Positions 19,391 through 28,736 of a stretch of 33,848 nucleotides of DNA are shown here, in pieces; position 1 is the first letter of the stretch; the number at the start of each line of letters is the position of its first letter. The stretch covers positions 1 to 33,848 of the forward strand of contig CAMAKT010000005.1 in the NCBI GenBank assembly GCA_945836135.1, written 5' to 3'. The notes under the pieces are model-generated. The model did no database searches. It was not told the origin of the DNA and saw only the letters and a list, made by a program, of their open reading frames with translations. Source of the DNA: an uncultured Clostridia bacterium. GTDB lineage: Bacteria; Bacillota; Clostridia; Lachnospirales; Lachnospiraceae. A program made the translations under genes and the position numbers.

Positions 19391-19427
19391 AATCCTTAAT
19401 CCTGCTTTCTTATCTTATATACGATAC

Positions 19428-20306
19428 TTATTCAATATTCTGTATCTGTTCTCTTACCTTTTCAATCTCAGTCTTCAGTGTAATTGCACAGTTGGTAACT
19501 TCCAGGTCATTAGCCTTGGAAAGTATGGTATTAGCCTCACGGTTCATCTCCTGCGCAATGAAATCGAGCTTTCTTCCGACACTTCCGCCTTCTAAAAGCG
19601 TAGCCCGCATATTCTCAATATGGCTCTTAAGTCGTACAGTCTCCTCGTCAACGCATATCTTATCTGCAAAAATTGTAACCTCTGTTGCAATTCTGCCATC
19701 ATCTATTGATGAATCTGCAAGGAGCTCCCTGACCTTGTCTTCTAACTTAATTCTATATTCCTCAATTACCTGAGGGCTTCTTATCTCAACAAAATTCACC
19801 AAATCAAACATATTGTCAAGCTTGTCAAGCAAATCGTCCCTTAGATGCTCCCCCTCCTTAATTCTTGTCTCCACAAATAACTGGCATGCATTCTCAACAG
19901 CTTTCTCAAGCAGATGCCATATTGTCTCGTCATCCCCATCCTGATCCTCCATGGTGATGACCTCCGGCATCTTGGCAAGTGAGGACACTTTGATATCGTT
20001 CTCAATACCAAACTGCTCTGACATATATTTGAATATGCTCATGTACTCACCGGCAAGATCCTCGTTATAATGCAGACATACTTTGTCCTCAGAAAAATCC
20101 TCATATGTAATAAATATGTCAACCTTGCCCCTGCTAATATATTTCTTAAGGATGTTCCTTATTCCTGCTTCATAAAAATTCAACTTCTTAGGCATCTTAA
20201 TGCCCGTCTCAAGATAACGGTGGTTCACGGACTTCATCTCCACAGTAATCTTGCGTTCCTCATCGGCAGCCTCATATCTGCCAAATCCTGTCATGCTCTT
20301 AATCAT
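19428..20306 (-). CDS. YicC/YloC family endoribonuclease-like protein
   Basis: MIKSMTGFGRYEA...VEMKSVNHRYLE...GRKLDFIAQEMNREANTILSKANDLEVTNCAITLKTEIEKVREQIQNIE. Confidence 0.95.
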   Translation of the reverse strand: MIKSMTGFGRYEAADEERKITVEMKSVNHRYLETGIKMPKKLNFYEAGIRNILKKYISRGKVDIFITYEDFSEDKVCLHYNEDLAGEYMSIFKYMSEQFGIENDIKVSSLAKMPEVITMEDQDGDDETIWHLLEKAVENACQLFVETRIKEGEHLRDDLLDKLDNMFDLVNFVEIRSPQVIEEYRIKLEDKVRELLADSSIDDGRIATEVTIFADKICVDEETVRLKSHIENMRATLLEGGSVGRKLDFIAQEMNREANTILSKANDLEVTNCAITLKTEIEKVREQIQNIE

Positions 20307-20428
20307 CGGATAGCCTCCATATCTCATAGTTGTCCAAGACTTTAAAAAAGTATATCACATTTCATCCGGATATGCTACAATTAAATATGTTTAACTGTTA
20401 CAAATTAATAGAAAGTTGAGGATATATC

Positions 20429-22201
20429 ATGGCATTTGATGGATTTGTTGTCGCAGCACTGGTAAAGGAAATGAATGATACCATTGCAGGCGGACGTTTG
20501 TATAAAATTGCACAACCTGAGGAAGATGAGCTTTTCATCACAATTAAGAACAATAAGGAACAGTACCGTCTCCTTCTCTCAGCCAATGCGAGTCTCCCTC
20601 TTGCTTATTTATTGGAGGATAACAAGCCCAGTCCCCTAACTGCGCCTAATTTCTGCATGTTGCTCCGCAAGCATATAAGCAACGGACGTATTGTCTCCAT
20701 TACACAGCCGGGACTTGAGCGTATTATACGTTTTGAAATCGAACATCTTGACGAAATGGGAGATTTGTGCAAAAAATTTCTTATTGTTGAACTGATGGGA
20801 AAACACAGCAATATTATTTTCTGTGATGAAAACAACATAATAATTGACAGTATCAAGCACATTCCTGCCTATGTAAGCTCCGTGCGTGAGGTGCTTCCCG
20901 GACGTGAATATTTCATTCCAAATACCACAGGTAAACATAATCCTTTCACCGTCAACCAAAGTGAATTTGAGCATGATGTATGTTCCAAACCTTTTGAGCT
21001 TAGCAAGGCAGTTTACTCTTCTTTTACAGGAATTAGTCCTGTAATTGCTGAGGAAATATGCCACGTGGCATCCATTGACAGTCATACTTCTGCCGGTTGC
21101 CTTACCCCTGATGAAAGACTGCATATTTTCAATATTTTCTCATCGGTTATGGAGGATATTTCCGGCGGCATTTTCTCTCCATGTATTGTTTATAAGGATG
21201 ATGAACCTGTGGAATTTTCCGCAATACCTCTTACCATGTATTCCTGTGATGCTTCCGTAGCTTCAGGAATCAGCTACCGCACGGAGCATTTTTCTTCAAT
21301 CAGTACAGTTTTGCTCAATTTTTACGAAAAAAAGAATGCTCTGTCCCGTATTCGCCAACGATCTGCGGATTTGCGCCAGATTGTCAATACTGCCTTAGAG
21401 CGCAATTACAAAAAATATGATTTACAGCTTAAGCAGCTTTCCGACACCGATAAGCGCGAAAAGTATCGTATCTACGGAGAGCTTCTTAACACCTATGGTT
21501 ACAATATTCCCGAAGGTACCAAGAGCTTTGAAGCACTTAATTACTATACCAATGATATGATTACCATACCCCTGCAGCCGGACTTAACAGCAAGAGAGAA
21601 CAGTGTCAAATATTTTGAGCGCTATAACAAGCTTAAGCGTACCTACGAAGCCCTGAGTAAGTTGACACTTGAAACCAAGGCCGAGATTGAGCACTTGGAA
21701 TCCATAAGCAACTCTCTGGACATCGCTGTATCTTATGAGGACCTGGTTCAGCTTAAAGAAGAGATGATTGAGTACGGATATATCCACCGCAAAGGACCTA
21801 AAGGCAAAAAAGAAAAGATAACCAGCAAGCCTTTCCACTATATCTCAAGCGATGGTTTCCATATGTATGTGGGCAAGAACAACTTCCAAAACGAGGAACT
21901 GACCTTTGGGCTTGCCACAGGAAATGACTGGTGGTTCCACGCGAAGAACATTCCCGGCTCCCATGTCATTGTTAAGGCTGAGAACAAGGAACTTCCGGAC
22001 AATACCTTTGAAGAAGCAGCCCGCCTTGCAGCCCACTACTCCAAGGGACGTGCCCAGGAAAAAGTTGATGTGGACTATATACAGAAAAAACACATAAAAA
22101 AGCCGAACGCAGCGAAGCCCGGCTTTGTAATATACCACACCAATTATTCCATGACCATTGATAATGACCATCATAAAATGGGAACATTGGTTGAAGAATA
22201 A
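20429..22201 (+). CDS. rqcH: Rqc2/NFACT family ribosome quality control factor RqcH
   Basis: MAFDGFVVAALVKEMNDTIAGGRLYKIAQPEEDELFITI...; C-term NFACT-R region FHYISSDGFHMYVGKNNFQNEELTFGLATGNDWWFHAKNIPGSHVI. Confidence 0.95.
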   Translation: MAFDGFVVAALVKEMNDTIAGGRLYKIAQPEEDELFITIKNNKEQYRLLLSANASLPLAYLLEDNKPSPLTAPNFCMLLRKHISNGRIVSITQPGLERIIRFEIEHLDEMGDLCKKFLIVELMGKHSNIIFCDENNIIIDSIKHIPAYVSSVREVLPGREYFIPNTTGKHNPFTVNQSEFEHDVCSKPFELSKAVYSSFTGISPVIAEEICHVASIDSHTSAGCLTPDERLHIFNIFSSVMEDISGGIFSPCIVYKDDEPVEFSAIPLTMYSCDASVASGISYRTEHFSSISTVLLNFYEKKNALSRIRQRSADLRQIVNTALERNYKKYDLQLKQLSDTDKREKYRIYGELLNTYGYNIPEGTKSFEALNYYTNDMITIPLQPDLTARENSVKYFERYNKLKRTYEALSKLTLETKAEIEHLESISNSLDIAVSYEDLVQLKEEMIEYGYIHRKGPKGKKEKITSKPFHYISSDGFHMYVGKNNFQNEELTFGLATGNDWWFHAKNIPGSHVIVKAENKELPDNTFEEAARLAAHYSKGRAQEKVDVDYIQKKHIKKPNAAKPGFVIYHTNYSMTIDNDHHKMGTLVEE

Positions 22202-22229
22202 ATCATTTTATATTTTTTTATAAAACACA

Positions 22230-22273
22230 AAAGCGGAATACTGTTTACAATCCCGTAAATAGTATTCCGCTTT
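22230..22273. terminator. Shared bidirectional terminator (rqcH / decarboxylase operon)
   Basis: AAAGCGGAATACTgTTTAC AATCCC GTAAAtAGTATTCCGCTTT, 19-bp stem incl. one G.T pair. Confidence 0.92.
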
Positions 22274-22315
22274 AATTAACTTGAGTCTTCTAAAAAATAT
22301 GAAGGAACTATCGCG

Positions 22316-23722
22316 TTACACCGGATAAGCTCCGTCCTTGGCTGCTGTAGCATCAACCTTGGTCTGCTGTGCTTCTCTGTACTTGAAGAAATCCATAGCA
22401 ACCTGTGGGAAGAGTGCGTAGGAAAGCACATCCTCATCCTGCTGCTTGTACTGCTTCATCTCCTCCTCAAGCTTAGCAAGCTCAGGCTGGAGAGTATCTG
22501 CAAAGCGGCAGGTGATTGGCTGCTCGCCTGTAAGCTCAATAGCCTTCTGCTGAACTTCAGGATTGAAAGGCTTAACAGTCTTGCCGTACTTACCAAGAAG
22601 TAAGTCCTTGGACTCCTTAGTCATATTCTTGTATCTTTCGCCGAGAACAACATTGAGAACTGCCTGTGTTCCTACAATCTGGCTTGAAGGTGTAACAAGA
22701 GGTGGTTCACCGAAGTCCTTACGAACTCTTGGAACTTCCTCAAGAACCTCTGTAAACTTGTCCTCTGCCTTCATTTCCTTTAACTGGGAAACAAGGTTGG
22801 AAAGCATACCGCCAGGTACCTGGTAAAGAAGGGTCTTAATATTAACGCCCATAACCTTGGTGCTCATAAGACCACTCTTAATCCACTCCTCACGAAGAGG
22901 TGTGAAGTAAGCTGCAATCTCAGCAAGAAGATTCTGGTCAAAGCCAGGGTCATACGGTGTACCCTCAAATGTCTTTGCAAGAACCTCTGTAGCAGGCTGG
23001 CTTGTACCCATAGCCATAGGAGACATTGCTGTATCAATTCTGTCACAGCCTGCCTCAACAGCCTTAAGGTATGTCATTGAACCTACACCGGATGTATAGT
23101 GGGTATGAAGGTCAATAGGAAGGGATGTTCCCTCCTTGAGAGCCTGAACAAGCTCCGTTGCAGCATAAGGAACTAAGAGACCTGCCATATCCTTGATACA
23201 GATGGAGTTCGCACCCATATCCTCAATTCTCTTTGCCATATCCTTCCAGTAATCAAGAGTGTATGCATCTCCTAATGTATAGGAAAGAGCCACCTGAGCC
23301 TCAACGCCTTCGGAGTTAGCTGCCTTAACTGCTGTCTGAAGGTTACGAATATCATTCAGACAGTCAAAAATACGAATAACATCAATTCCGTTAGCTGCGG
23401 ACTTCTTAACGAAGTATTCTACCACATCATCTGCATACGGACGATATCCGAGAATGTTCTGACCACGGAACAACATCTGAAGCTTGGTGTTCTTGAAGCC
23501 ATCCTTAAGCTTACGAAGTCTCTCCCATGGGTCTTCCTTTAAAAATCTTAAACATGCATCAAAAGTTGCACCGCCCCAGCATTCTACAGCGTAGTAGCCA
23601 ACCTTATCCATCTTCTCGATGATAGGAAGCATCTGCTCCGTTGACATTCTGGTGGCAATGAGTGACTGATGAGCATCACGTAAAACTGTTTCAACAATCT
23701 GAACCGGTTTCTTCTCTGCCAT
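22316..23722 (-). CDS. oadA: Oxaloacetate decarboxylase alpha / pyruvate carboxylase B-type carboxyltransferase, no biotinyl domain
   Basis: VQIVETVLRDAHQSLIATRM...YYAVECWGGATFDACLRFLKEDPWERLR...CIKDMAGLL; ends at 468 aa. Confidence 0.93.
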   Translation of the reverse strand: MAEKKPVQIVETVLRDAHQSLIATRMSTEQMLPIIEKMDKVGYYAVECWGGATFDACLRFLKEDPWERLRKLKDGFKNTKLQMLFRGQNILGYRPYADDVVEYFVKKSAANGIDVIRIFDCLNDIRNLQTAVKAANSEGVEAQVALSYTLGDAYTLDYWKDMAKRIEDMGANSICIKDMAGLLVPYAATELVQALKEGTSLPIDLHTHYTSGVGSMTYLKAVEAGCDRIDTAMSPMAMGTSQPATEVLAKTFEGTPYDPGFDQNLLAEIAAYFTPLREEWIKSGLMSTKVMGVNIKTLLYQVPGGMLSNLVSQLKEMKAEDKFTEVLEEVPRVRKDFGEPPLVTPSSQIVGTQAVLNVVLGERYKNMTKESKDLLLGKYGKTVKPFNPEVQQKAIELTGEQPITCRFADTLQPELAKLEEEMKQYKQQDEDVLSYALFPQVAMDFFKYREAQQTKVDATAAKDGAYPV

Positions 23723-23768
23723 TTTAATTTCCTCCTGAATTAATATATGAAAGCAATATATAATCCTA

Positions 23769-23925
23769 AAATTGCTCCATTCATTTGCTCATGCAAATGA
23801 ATTCCCGCAATTTCCAACAGCAATTCGCAATCCGGCTTATCAGCCTTCTTGCTCATCGCTGTTGCCATCTCTAAAGCAGAACCGAAATGGCCTGCAAGCA
23901 GTCCTTTCGGTTTTGCTTTGAGATG
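23769..23925 (-). repeat. Three contiguous imperfect hairpins filling the oadB-oadA intergenic region
   Basis: HP 23769-23813 (AAATTGC-TCC-ATTCATTTGC-TCAT-GCAAATGAAT-TCCC-GCAATTT), HP 23815-23864 (CAACAGC...GCTGTTG with inner GCAA/TTGC and GGCT/AGCC), HP 23866-23925 (CATCTC-t-AAAGCAGAACCGAAA...TTTCGGTTTTGCTTT-GAGATG). Confidence 0.7.
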
Positions 23926-23928
23926 AGC

Positions 23929-25086
23929 TTATACTCCGAATATCGCCATAAAAGTACCTGCAACTACTGCCGTACCGATAACGCCTGCCACGTTAGGTCC
24001 CATTGCATGCATGAGTAAGAAGTTGGTAGGATCTGCCTCAGCACCTACCTTCTGTGATACTCTCGCCGCCATAGGAACTGCGGATACACCTGCCGAACCG
24101 ATAAGCGGATTAACCTTACCCTTAGTAGCAATGCACATAAGCTTGCCGAATAAAACACCGGCTGCCGTACCAACTGCAAAAGCCACAAGACCAAGTACAA
24201 CGATCTTAAGGGTATCAGCCTTTAAGAATGCCTCAGCACTTGTAGTTGCGCCTACTGATGTACCAAGGATAATAACCACGATGTACATAAGTGCATTGGA
24301 TGCGGTCTCTGTAAGCTGCTTAACAACGCCGCTCTCCTTGAAAAGGTTACCAAGCATAAGCATACCGATAAGTGGTGCAGTTGAAGGAAGAATAAGAACA
24401 ACTATAATGGTAACAATGATTGGGAAGAGAATCTTCTCAAGCTTGGATACCGGACGAAGCTGCTCCATCTTAATCTTACGCTCTTTCTCAGTTGTAAGAA
24501 GCTTCATAATAGGCGGCTGTATAATAGGAACAAGTGACATATATGAGTACGCTGCAACTGCAATCGGACCCATAAGCTCTGTCTGTCCTAACTTACCTGC
24601 AAGGAAAATGGATGTAGGACCGTCAGCACCACCGATAATGGAGATAGCTGCGGCTGCCATACCATTGAATCCAAGGATAATAGCAAGGAAATATGCACTG
24701 AAAATACCAATCTGTGCTGCTGCACCCAAGAGGAAACTCTTAGGGTTTGCGATAAGCGGACCGAAATCGGTCATGGCACCTACACCCATGAAAATCAGGG
24801 ACGGAAGGATGCTCCACTCATCAAGTAAGTAAAAATAATGCAATAAACCTGCGGCCTGACTTCCGGATGCCTTGGCCTCTTCCACTGTCATCATAATGTC
24901 CGGGAAAAGGTTTACAAGGAGCATACCAAAGGAAATAGGAACCAGAAGAAGCGGCTCATAACCCTTCTTAATAGCCAGAAACAGGAAAAATAACGCAACA
25001 GCCACCATAATAAAATTCTTGTATGACAGCGTCATAAAGCCCGTCTGGTTCAGCAGGTTCACCAATGTGTCTGTAAAGATTTCCAT
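23929..25086 (-). CDS. oadB: Na+-translocating decarboxylase beta subunit (OadB/GcdB/MmdB)
   Basis: Polytopic; AISIIGGADGPTSIFLAGKLG motif; PLIANPKSFLLGAAAQ. Confidence 0.95.
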   Translation of the reverse strand: MEIFTDTLVNLLNQTGFMTLSYKNFIMVAVALFFLFLAIKKGYEPLLLVPISFGMLLVNLFPDIMMTVEEAKASGSQAAGLLHYFYLLDEWSILPSLIFMGVGAMTDFGPLIANPKSFLLGAAAQIGIFSAYFLAIILGFNGMAAAAISIIGGADGPTSIFLAGKLGQTELMGPIAVAAYSYMSLVPIIQPPIMKLLTTEKERKIKMEQLRPVSKLEKILFPIIVTIIVVLILPSTAPLIGMLMLGNLFKESGVVKQLTETASNALMYIVVIILGTSVGATTSAEAFLKADTLKIVVLGLVAFAVGTAAGVLFGKLMCIATKGKVNPLIGSAGVSAVPMAARVSQKVGAEADPTNFLLMHAMGPNVAGVIGTAVVAGTFMAIFGV

Positions 25087-25120
25087 CTTTTAACCTCCTG
25101 TATTCGATATGAGGCTAGTA

Positions 25121-25492
25121 TTAGTTCATAGTAGCTAATACGGAACCTGCTTCTACAGATGCGCCTGTAGCAACGTCAATGCTTGCGATGGTGCCGTCCT
25201 GTGGTGCAACCACATCGTTCTCCATCTTCATAGCCTCAAGAACAAGAATAACCTGTCCCTTCTTAACTGCAGCTCCGGCATTAGCCTTAACTGCTACAAT
25301 CTTGCCCGGCATAGGTGCTGTAATCTTAACTGCGCCTGTACCTGCGGCTGCCGGAGCAGGAGTTGCTGCGGCCTTTGGTGCTGCCTTAGGTGCTACCTTT
25401 GGAGCGGCTGCCGGAGCACTTACTGCGCCTGTGCCCTCTTCTACTGTTACATCATATACATTACCATTTACTGTGATAGTATAACTCTTCAT
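25121..25492 (-). CDS. Biotin carboxyl carrier protein
   Basis: Ala/Pro/Lys hinge followed by APMPGKIVAVKANAG...VLEAMKMENDVVAPQDGTI. Confidence 0.95.
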   Translation of the reverse strand: MKSYTITVNGNVYDVTVEEGTGAVSAPAAAPKVAPKAAPKAAATPAPAAAGTGAVKITAPMPGKIVAVKANAGAAVKKGQVILVLEAMKMENDVVAPQDGTIASIDVATGASVEAGSVLATMN

Positions 25493-25507
25493 GTTAATCC
25501 TCCTAAA

Positions 25508-25867
25508 TCAGGCCTTAGCCCATTTGCTGTTATTTGATCTTCTAATTGAGCGGACTACAAATCCATCTGTGGAAGTTCCGGTGGAAGCTGCGATAGCTGC
25601 TGTGATAACAGCAACAAGCTCTAAGTCATCTGAAAGCTCCTCGCTCTCCTCCTTAACCTCAATCTGGGATACGGTATTAACAACCGCTGTTTCTGCAAGC
25701 TCTGTCTTATTCTTCTTACCTGCCAGGGCAGCCTCAAGCTTCGGAATATACTTAAAAAGGCTGATAATGAAAGAAATAAAAATAAGTACCGAAAAAACTA
25801 CAATCAAACAGATGACTGTGTTTATAGCCGCATCAGTAATTGCACTGCCAATTATCATACATGTCAC
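25508..25867 (-). CDS. OadG-like gamma/delta subunit of a Na+ pumping decarboxylase
   Basis: Single N-terminal TM followed by an acidic linker and helical tail; position in the operon. Confidence 0.75.
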   Translation of the reverse strand: MTCMIIGSAITDAAINTVICLIVVFSVLIFISFIISLFKYIPKLEAALAGKKNKTELAETAVVNTVSQIEVKEESEELSDDLELVAVITAAIAASTGTSTDGFVVRSIRRSNNSKWAKA

Positions 25868-25873
25868 CTCGCA

Positions 25874-27304
25874 TTAAACCGTGCCATGCTTCTTGCTTGG
25901 GCGGTCTTCTTTCTTAGTGAATAACATCTCAAAAGCACCTATAACATACTTTCTTGTATCAGCCGGCTCAATAACCGCATCAACATAGCCTCTCTTAGCA
26001 GCAGCTATGGCGCTTGACTGAAGTGCTGCATACTCGGAAGCCTTCTGGGCAATAAGCTCAGGCTTGTCAGCATACATAATCTTGGCAGCCATGTTGGAAT
26101 CCATCATTCCGATGCTTGCATTACTCCATGCATAAGTCATATCAGCGCCGATTGCCTTGGAATTCATAGCCACATAAGCACTTCCGAAAGCCTCACCGAT
26201 GATTACGTTAACCTTAGGAACTGTCGCATTTGCGAATGCGTATGTAAGCTTAGCTGCGGCCTTAGCCATATTCTTCTCAGCATCGACTGTAGCCTTGTAA
26301 CCCTTAACATTGGTAAGGGAAAGTACAGGGATGTTAAAGGAATCACAGAAATTAATGAATTCTGCAGCCTTCTCGCAGCCTTCCGGAGATAATACAGCAT
26401 CGAACTTGGCAGCTTCCTTCATCTCGTCGTCATATACCACTGTTCTGTTGGCTACTGCACCTACCGTAACACCGTTCAGTCTCATAAAGCCTGTAACCAT
26501 GTCCTTAGCATATGCCTTCTTAACCTCAAAGAACACATTATTGTCTGCGATATCGGCAAGAGCGATTGATGTATCTCCAACAGCATTGGCAATTGTATCG
26601 CTCACTCTGTTGAGGTCATCGTTACACTCATCAAAAGCGCCGTCCTCATTGTTAGCAGGAAGAATTGAAACAAGCTCTCTTATCTTGTCAATAATCTCCG
26701 CTTCTTCGCCAACAACATCAACGATGCCTGCCTCTTCGCTCTGGAACTTGGCAGTAGCTGTGTCAAGCTTGGCTGTGTAGTTGCCGTCAAGAGCGTTCGG
26801 GCTGTTGACAAATAACTTAGCTGACTTCTCTTCCATGAATGTAAAATCAGTAAGAGTAGGCACAACTGCCATACCGCCGCCACAGGTTCCGAAAATAGCT
26901 GTAATCTGCGGAACAACGCCTGATGCCTGAACCTGCTTCAGGTATATCTGGCCAAAGCCGTTCAGTGCGTCGGTTGCCTCCTGTAATCTTAATCCGGCAC
27001 AGTCTACAAGACCGATAACCGGTGCTCCCATCTTAAGTGCTAAATCATAAAGATTAGCGATTTTCTTAGCATGCATCTCACCAATGGAACCACCAAGTAC
27101 TGTGGCATCCTGGCTGTATACATACACAAGACTTCCATTGATAACACCATAACCTGTAATAACACCGTCTGCAGGTGTGGCATTGTCGCTTAAGTTAAAA
27201 TCTGTGTTTCTTGCTGTTACAAAACCACCGATTTCAACAAAACTGTTATCATCAAGCAGAGCTTCTATTCTTTTGCTTGCTGATACCTGTGCTGTGTTGC
27301 TCAT
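25874..27304 (-). CDS. MmdA/acyl-CoA carboxyltransferase-type subunit
   Basis: SASKRIEALLDDNSFVEIGGF...VYVYSQDATVLGGSIGEMHAKKI...IFGTCGGGMAVVPTLTDFTFM; crotonase-fold carboxyltransferase. Confidence 0.88.
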   Translation of the reverse strand: MSNTAQVSASKRIEALLDDNSFVEIGGFVTARNTDFNLSDNATPADGVITGYGVINGSLVYVYSQDATVLGGSIGEMHAKKIANLYDLALKMGAPVIGLVDCAGLRLQEATDALNGFGQIYLKQVQASGVVPQITAIFGTCGGGMAVVPTLTDFTFMEEKSAKLFVNSPNALDGNYTAKLDTATAKFQSEEAGIVDVVGEEAEIIDKIRELVSILPANNEDGAFDECNDDLNRVSDTIANAVGDTSIALADIADNNVFFEVKKAYAKDMVTGFMRLNGVTVGAVANRTVVYDDEMKEAAKFDAVLSPEGCEKAAEFINFCDSFNIPVLSLTNVKGYKATVDAEKNMAKAAAKLTYAFANATVPKVNVIIGEAFGSAYVAMNSKAIGADMTYAWSNASIGMMDSNMAAKIMYADKPELIAQKASEYAALQSSAIAAAKRGYVDAVIEPADTRKYVIGAFEMLFTKKEDRPSKKHGTV

Positions 27305-27366
27305 TATTCAGCCCTCCATAAATGTATTTTGGAAAATTTATTCAATTTATGCCGTTTATAATTGTA

Positions 27367-28584
27367 TTACGAAATAAGCAAATTATCAAGTACCATTTTT
27401 AAAAACCATCTATAATCAACTTGTTCAACAGCCTCCGTTGCAGTGATGGGAAATGCAGTATACCTTTCATCATTTATGTAAATAATGGCTTTCCCCATAG
27501 TATCTCCTACATTGACCGGAGCCATTACATAATCTTCAAGCTCATATATTACCCGTACCTTATCCGTATCGTTAAGCAACATCGACAATTCTCCGTCGAT
27601 TCGTGTTCCGGTGCTTTCCGCCTTGCCGTCAAGCACAGCCACCCGCTTATACTCCTCTACGGTGGTAAATACCTTCTTTTCGAAAAAATTGTTGACTCCA
27701 TATTCCATAAGTTTGCGGGTATCCTTCCACTTGTAAGTTCGATTGCCAGGCCATCCGCTTCCCAGCACAACCGTTATAAACACTCTGCCATCAGAACGGA
27801 GTGCCCCAACAAAGCAATATCCGGCATCACCGGTAAATCCTGTCTTAATTCCGAATGCACCTTTCATCTGGTCGAGAAATGCGTCTTTATTGTTCGCACT
27901 GCAGCTACGTTTTCCGTTAACTTCTGAAAAGGAGTGGCTTCTAGTTGCCGTAATCGTGTTAAAATCTTCATTTTGTACCGCATAAGCAGCTATCATTGCA
28001 AGTTCCCTGGCAGTTGTTGAATGCTTACCATTCTCATCTTGGGCATCAAGTCCGTTGGGGGTAATAAAATATGTATTGGTACAGCCAAGCTCAGCCGCCT
28101 TACTGTTCATAAGCCCTGTAAAAGCTGCCACACATGCCTTGCTCTCCTCCACACTACGCTTTGCGGCATCCTGTTCTTCTACATCACAATACATGGAACC
28201 TATATGTTCCGCAATAGCCACCGCCACATCATTGTAGGATTCAAGCATCATTCCGTAACATAAATCCGACAGGACATACTGCTCTCCCTGGCGAATGTTA
28301 AGTTGCACGTCCGGCATTGACGCAGCATACTGTGACACGGTGACAACATCCTGCAAGTTTCCGTATTCAAGTGCAATAACCAGCGTCATAATCTTAGTGG
28401 TGCTTGCCATAGCACGGACTTCATCGCAGTTTTTTGCATACAACACCCTCCCTGTATCCGCATCCATCAGGCAGGCTGAAATGGCATACAGCTCCGTCGG
28501 CTTTGGCGCCGCAGAATACGATATTGATGCTGTTGCCATGGAAAATACAAGCAATACGGATATAACCTGTCTAATTAATCTCAT
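27367..28584 (-). CDS. dacF: D-alanyl-D-alanine carboxypeptidase (peptidase S11)
   Basis: Signal-like N-term, MASTTKIMTLVIALE (SxxK), SYNDVAV (SxN), KTGFTGDAGYC (KTG). ATG at 28584 preferred because the longer ORF runs back towards the terminator at 28681-28709. Confidence 0.88.
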   Translation of the reverse strand: MRLIRQVISVLLVFSMATASISYSAAPKPTELYAISACLMDADTGRVLYAKNCDEVRAMASTTKIMTLVIALEYGNLQDVVTVSQYAASMPDVQLNIRQGEQYVLSDLCYGMMLESYNDVAVAIAEHIGSMYCDVEEQDAAKRSVEESKACVAAFTGLMNSKAAELGCTNTYFITPNGLDAQDENGKHSTTARELAMIAAYAVQNEDFNTITATRSHSFSEVNGKRSCSANNKDAFLDQMKGAFGIKTGFTGDAGYCFVGALRSDGRVFITVVLGSGWPGNRTYKWKDTRKLMEYGVNNFFEKKVFTTVEEYKRVAVLDGKAESTGTRIDGELSMLLNDTDKVRVIYELEDYVMAPVNVGDTMGKAIIYINDERYTAFPITATEAVEQVDYRWFLKMVLDNLLIS

Positions 28585-28680
28585 TTTACCCTTAGTCCGC
28601 CATAGCCATTTTTGATAAAATATATGTTGCCCCGGGCGTAAAAATACCTTTAGGAAAATGTGTATGCATATAATGATAAA

Positions 28681-28709
28681 GGGCCGTCGCACATAACGTG
28701 CGACGACCC
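28681..28709 (-). terminator. Intrinsic terminator downstream of the OFA transporter
   Basis: GGGcCGTCGCAC ATAAC GTGCGACGaCCC; minus strand followed by TTTATCATTAT. Confidence 0.7.
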
Positions 28710-28736
28710 AATGTCTTAAAACTCAACTAACATGTA

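Noticed and set aside
23769-23925. Hairpins as ordinary Rho-independent terminators of oadB
   Set aside because: None is followed by a U tract on the transcribed strand, and the downstream oadA has only an RBS and no obvious separate promoter.
24011-24832. 273-aa + strand ORF antisense to oadB
   Set aside because: Mirror ORF produced by the codon bias of the strongly supported oadB; Ser/Thr/Pro-rich translation and no RBS or family.
25340-25440. Short low-complexity repeat (gctgcc/ggtgctgc)
   Set aside because: Explained by the Ala/Pro-rich hinge of the biotin carrier protein.
28585-28692. N-terminal extension of the D,D-carboxypeptidase ORF
   Set aside because: It runs back towards the terminator at 28681-28709 and precedes the natural signal peptide start (MRLIRQVISVLLVFSMATASISYSA).
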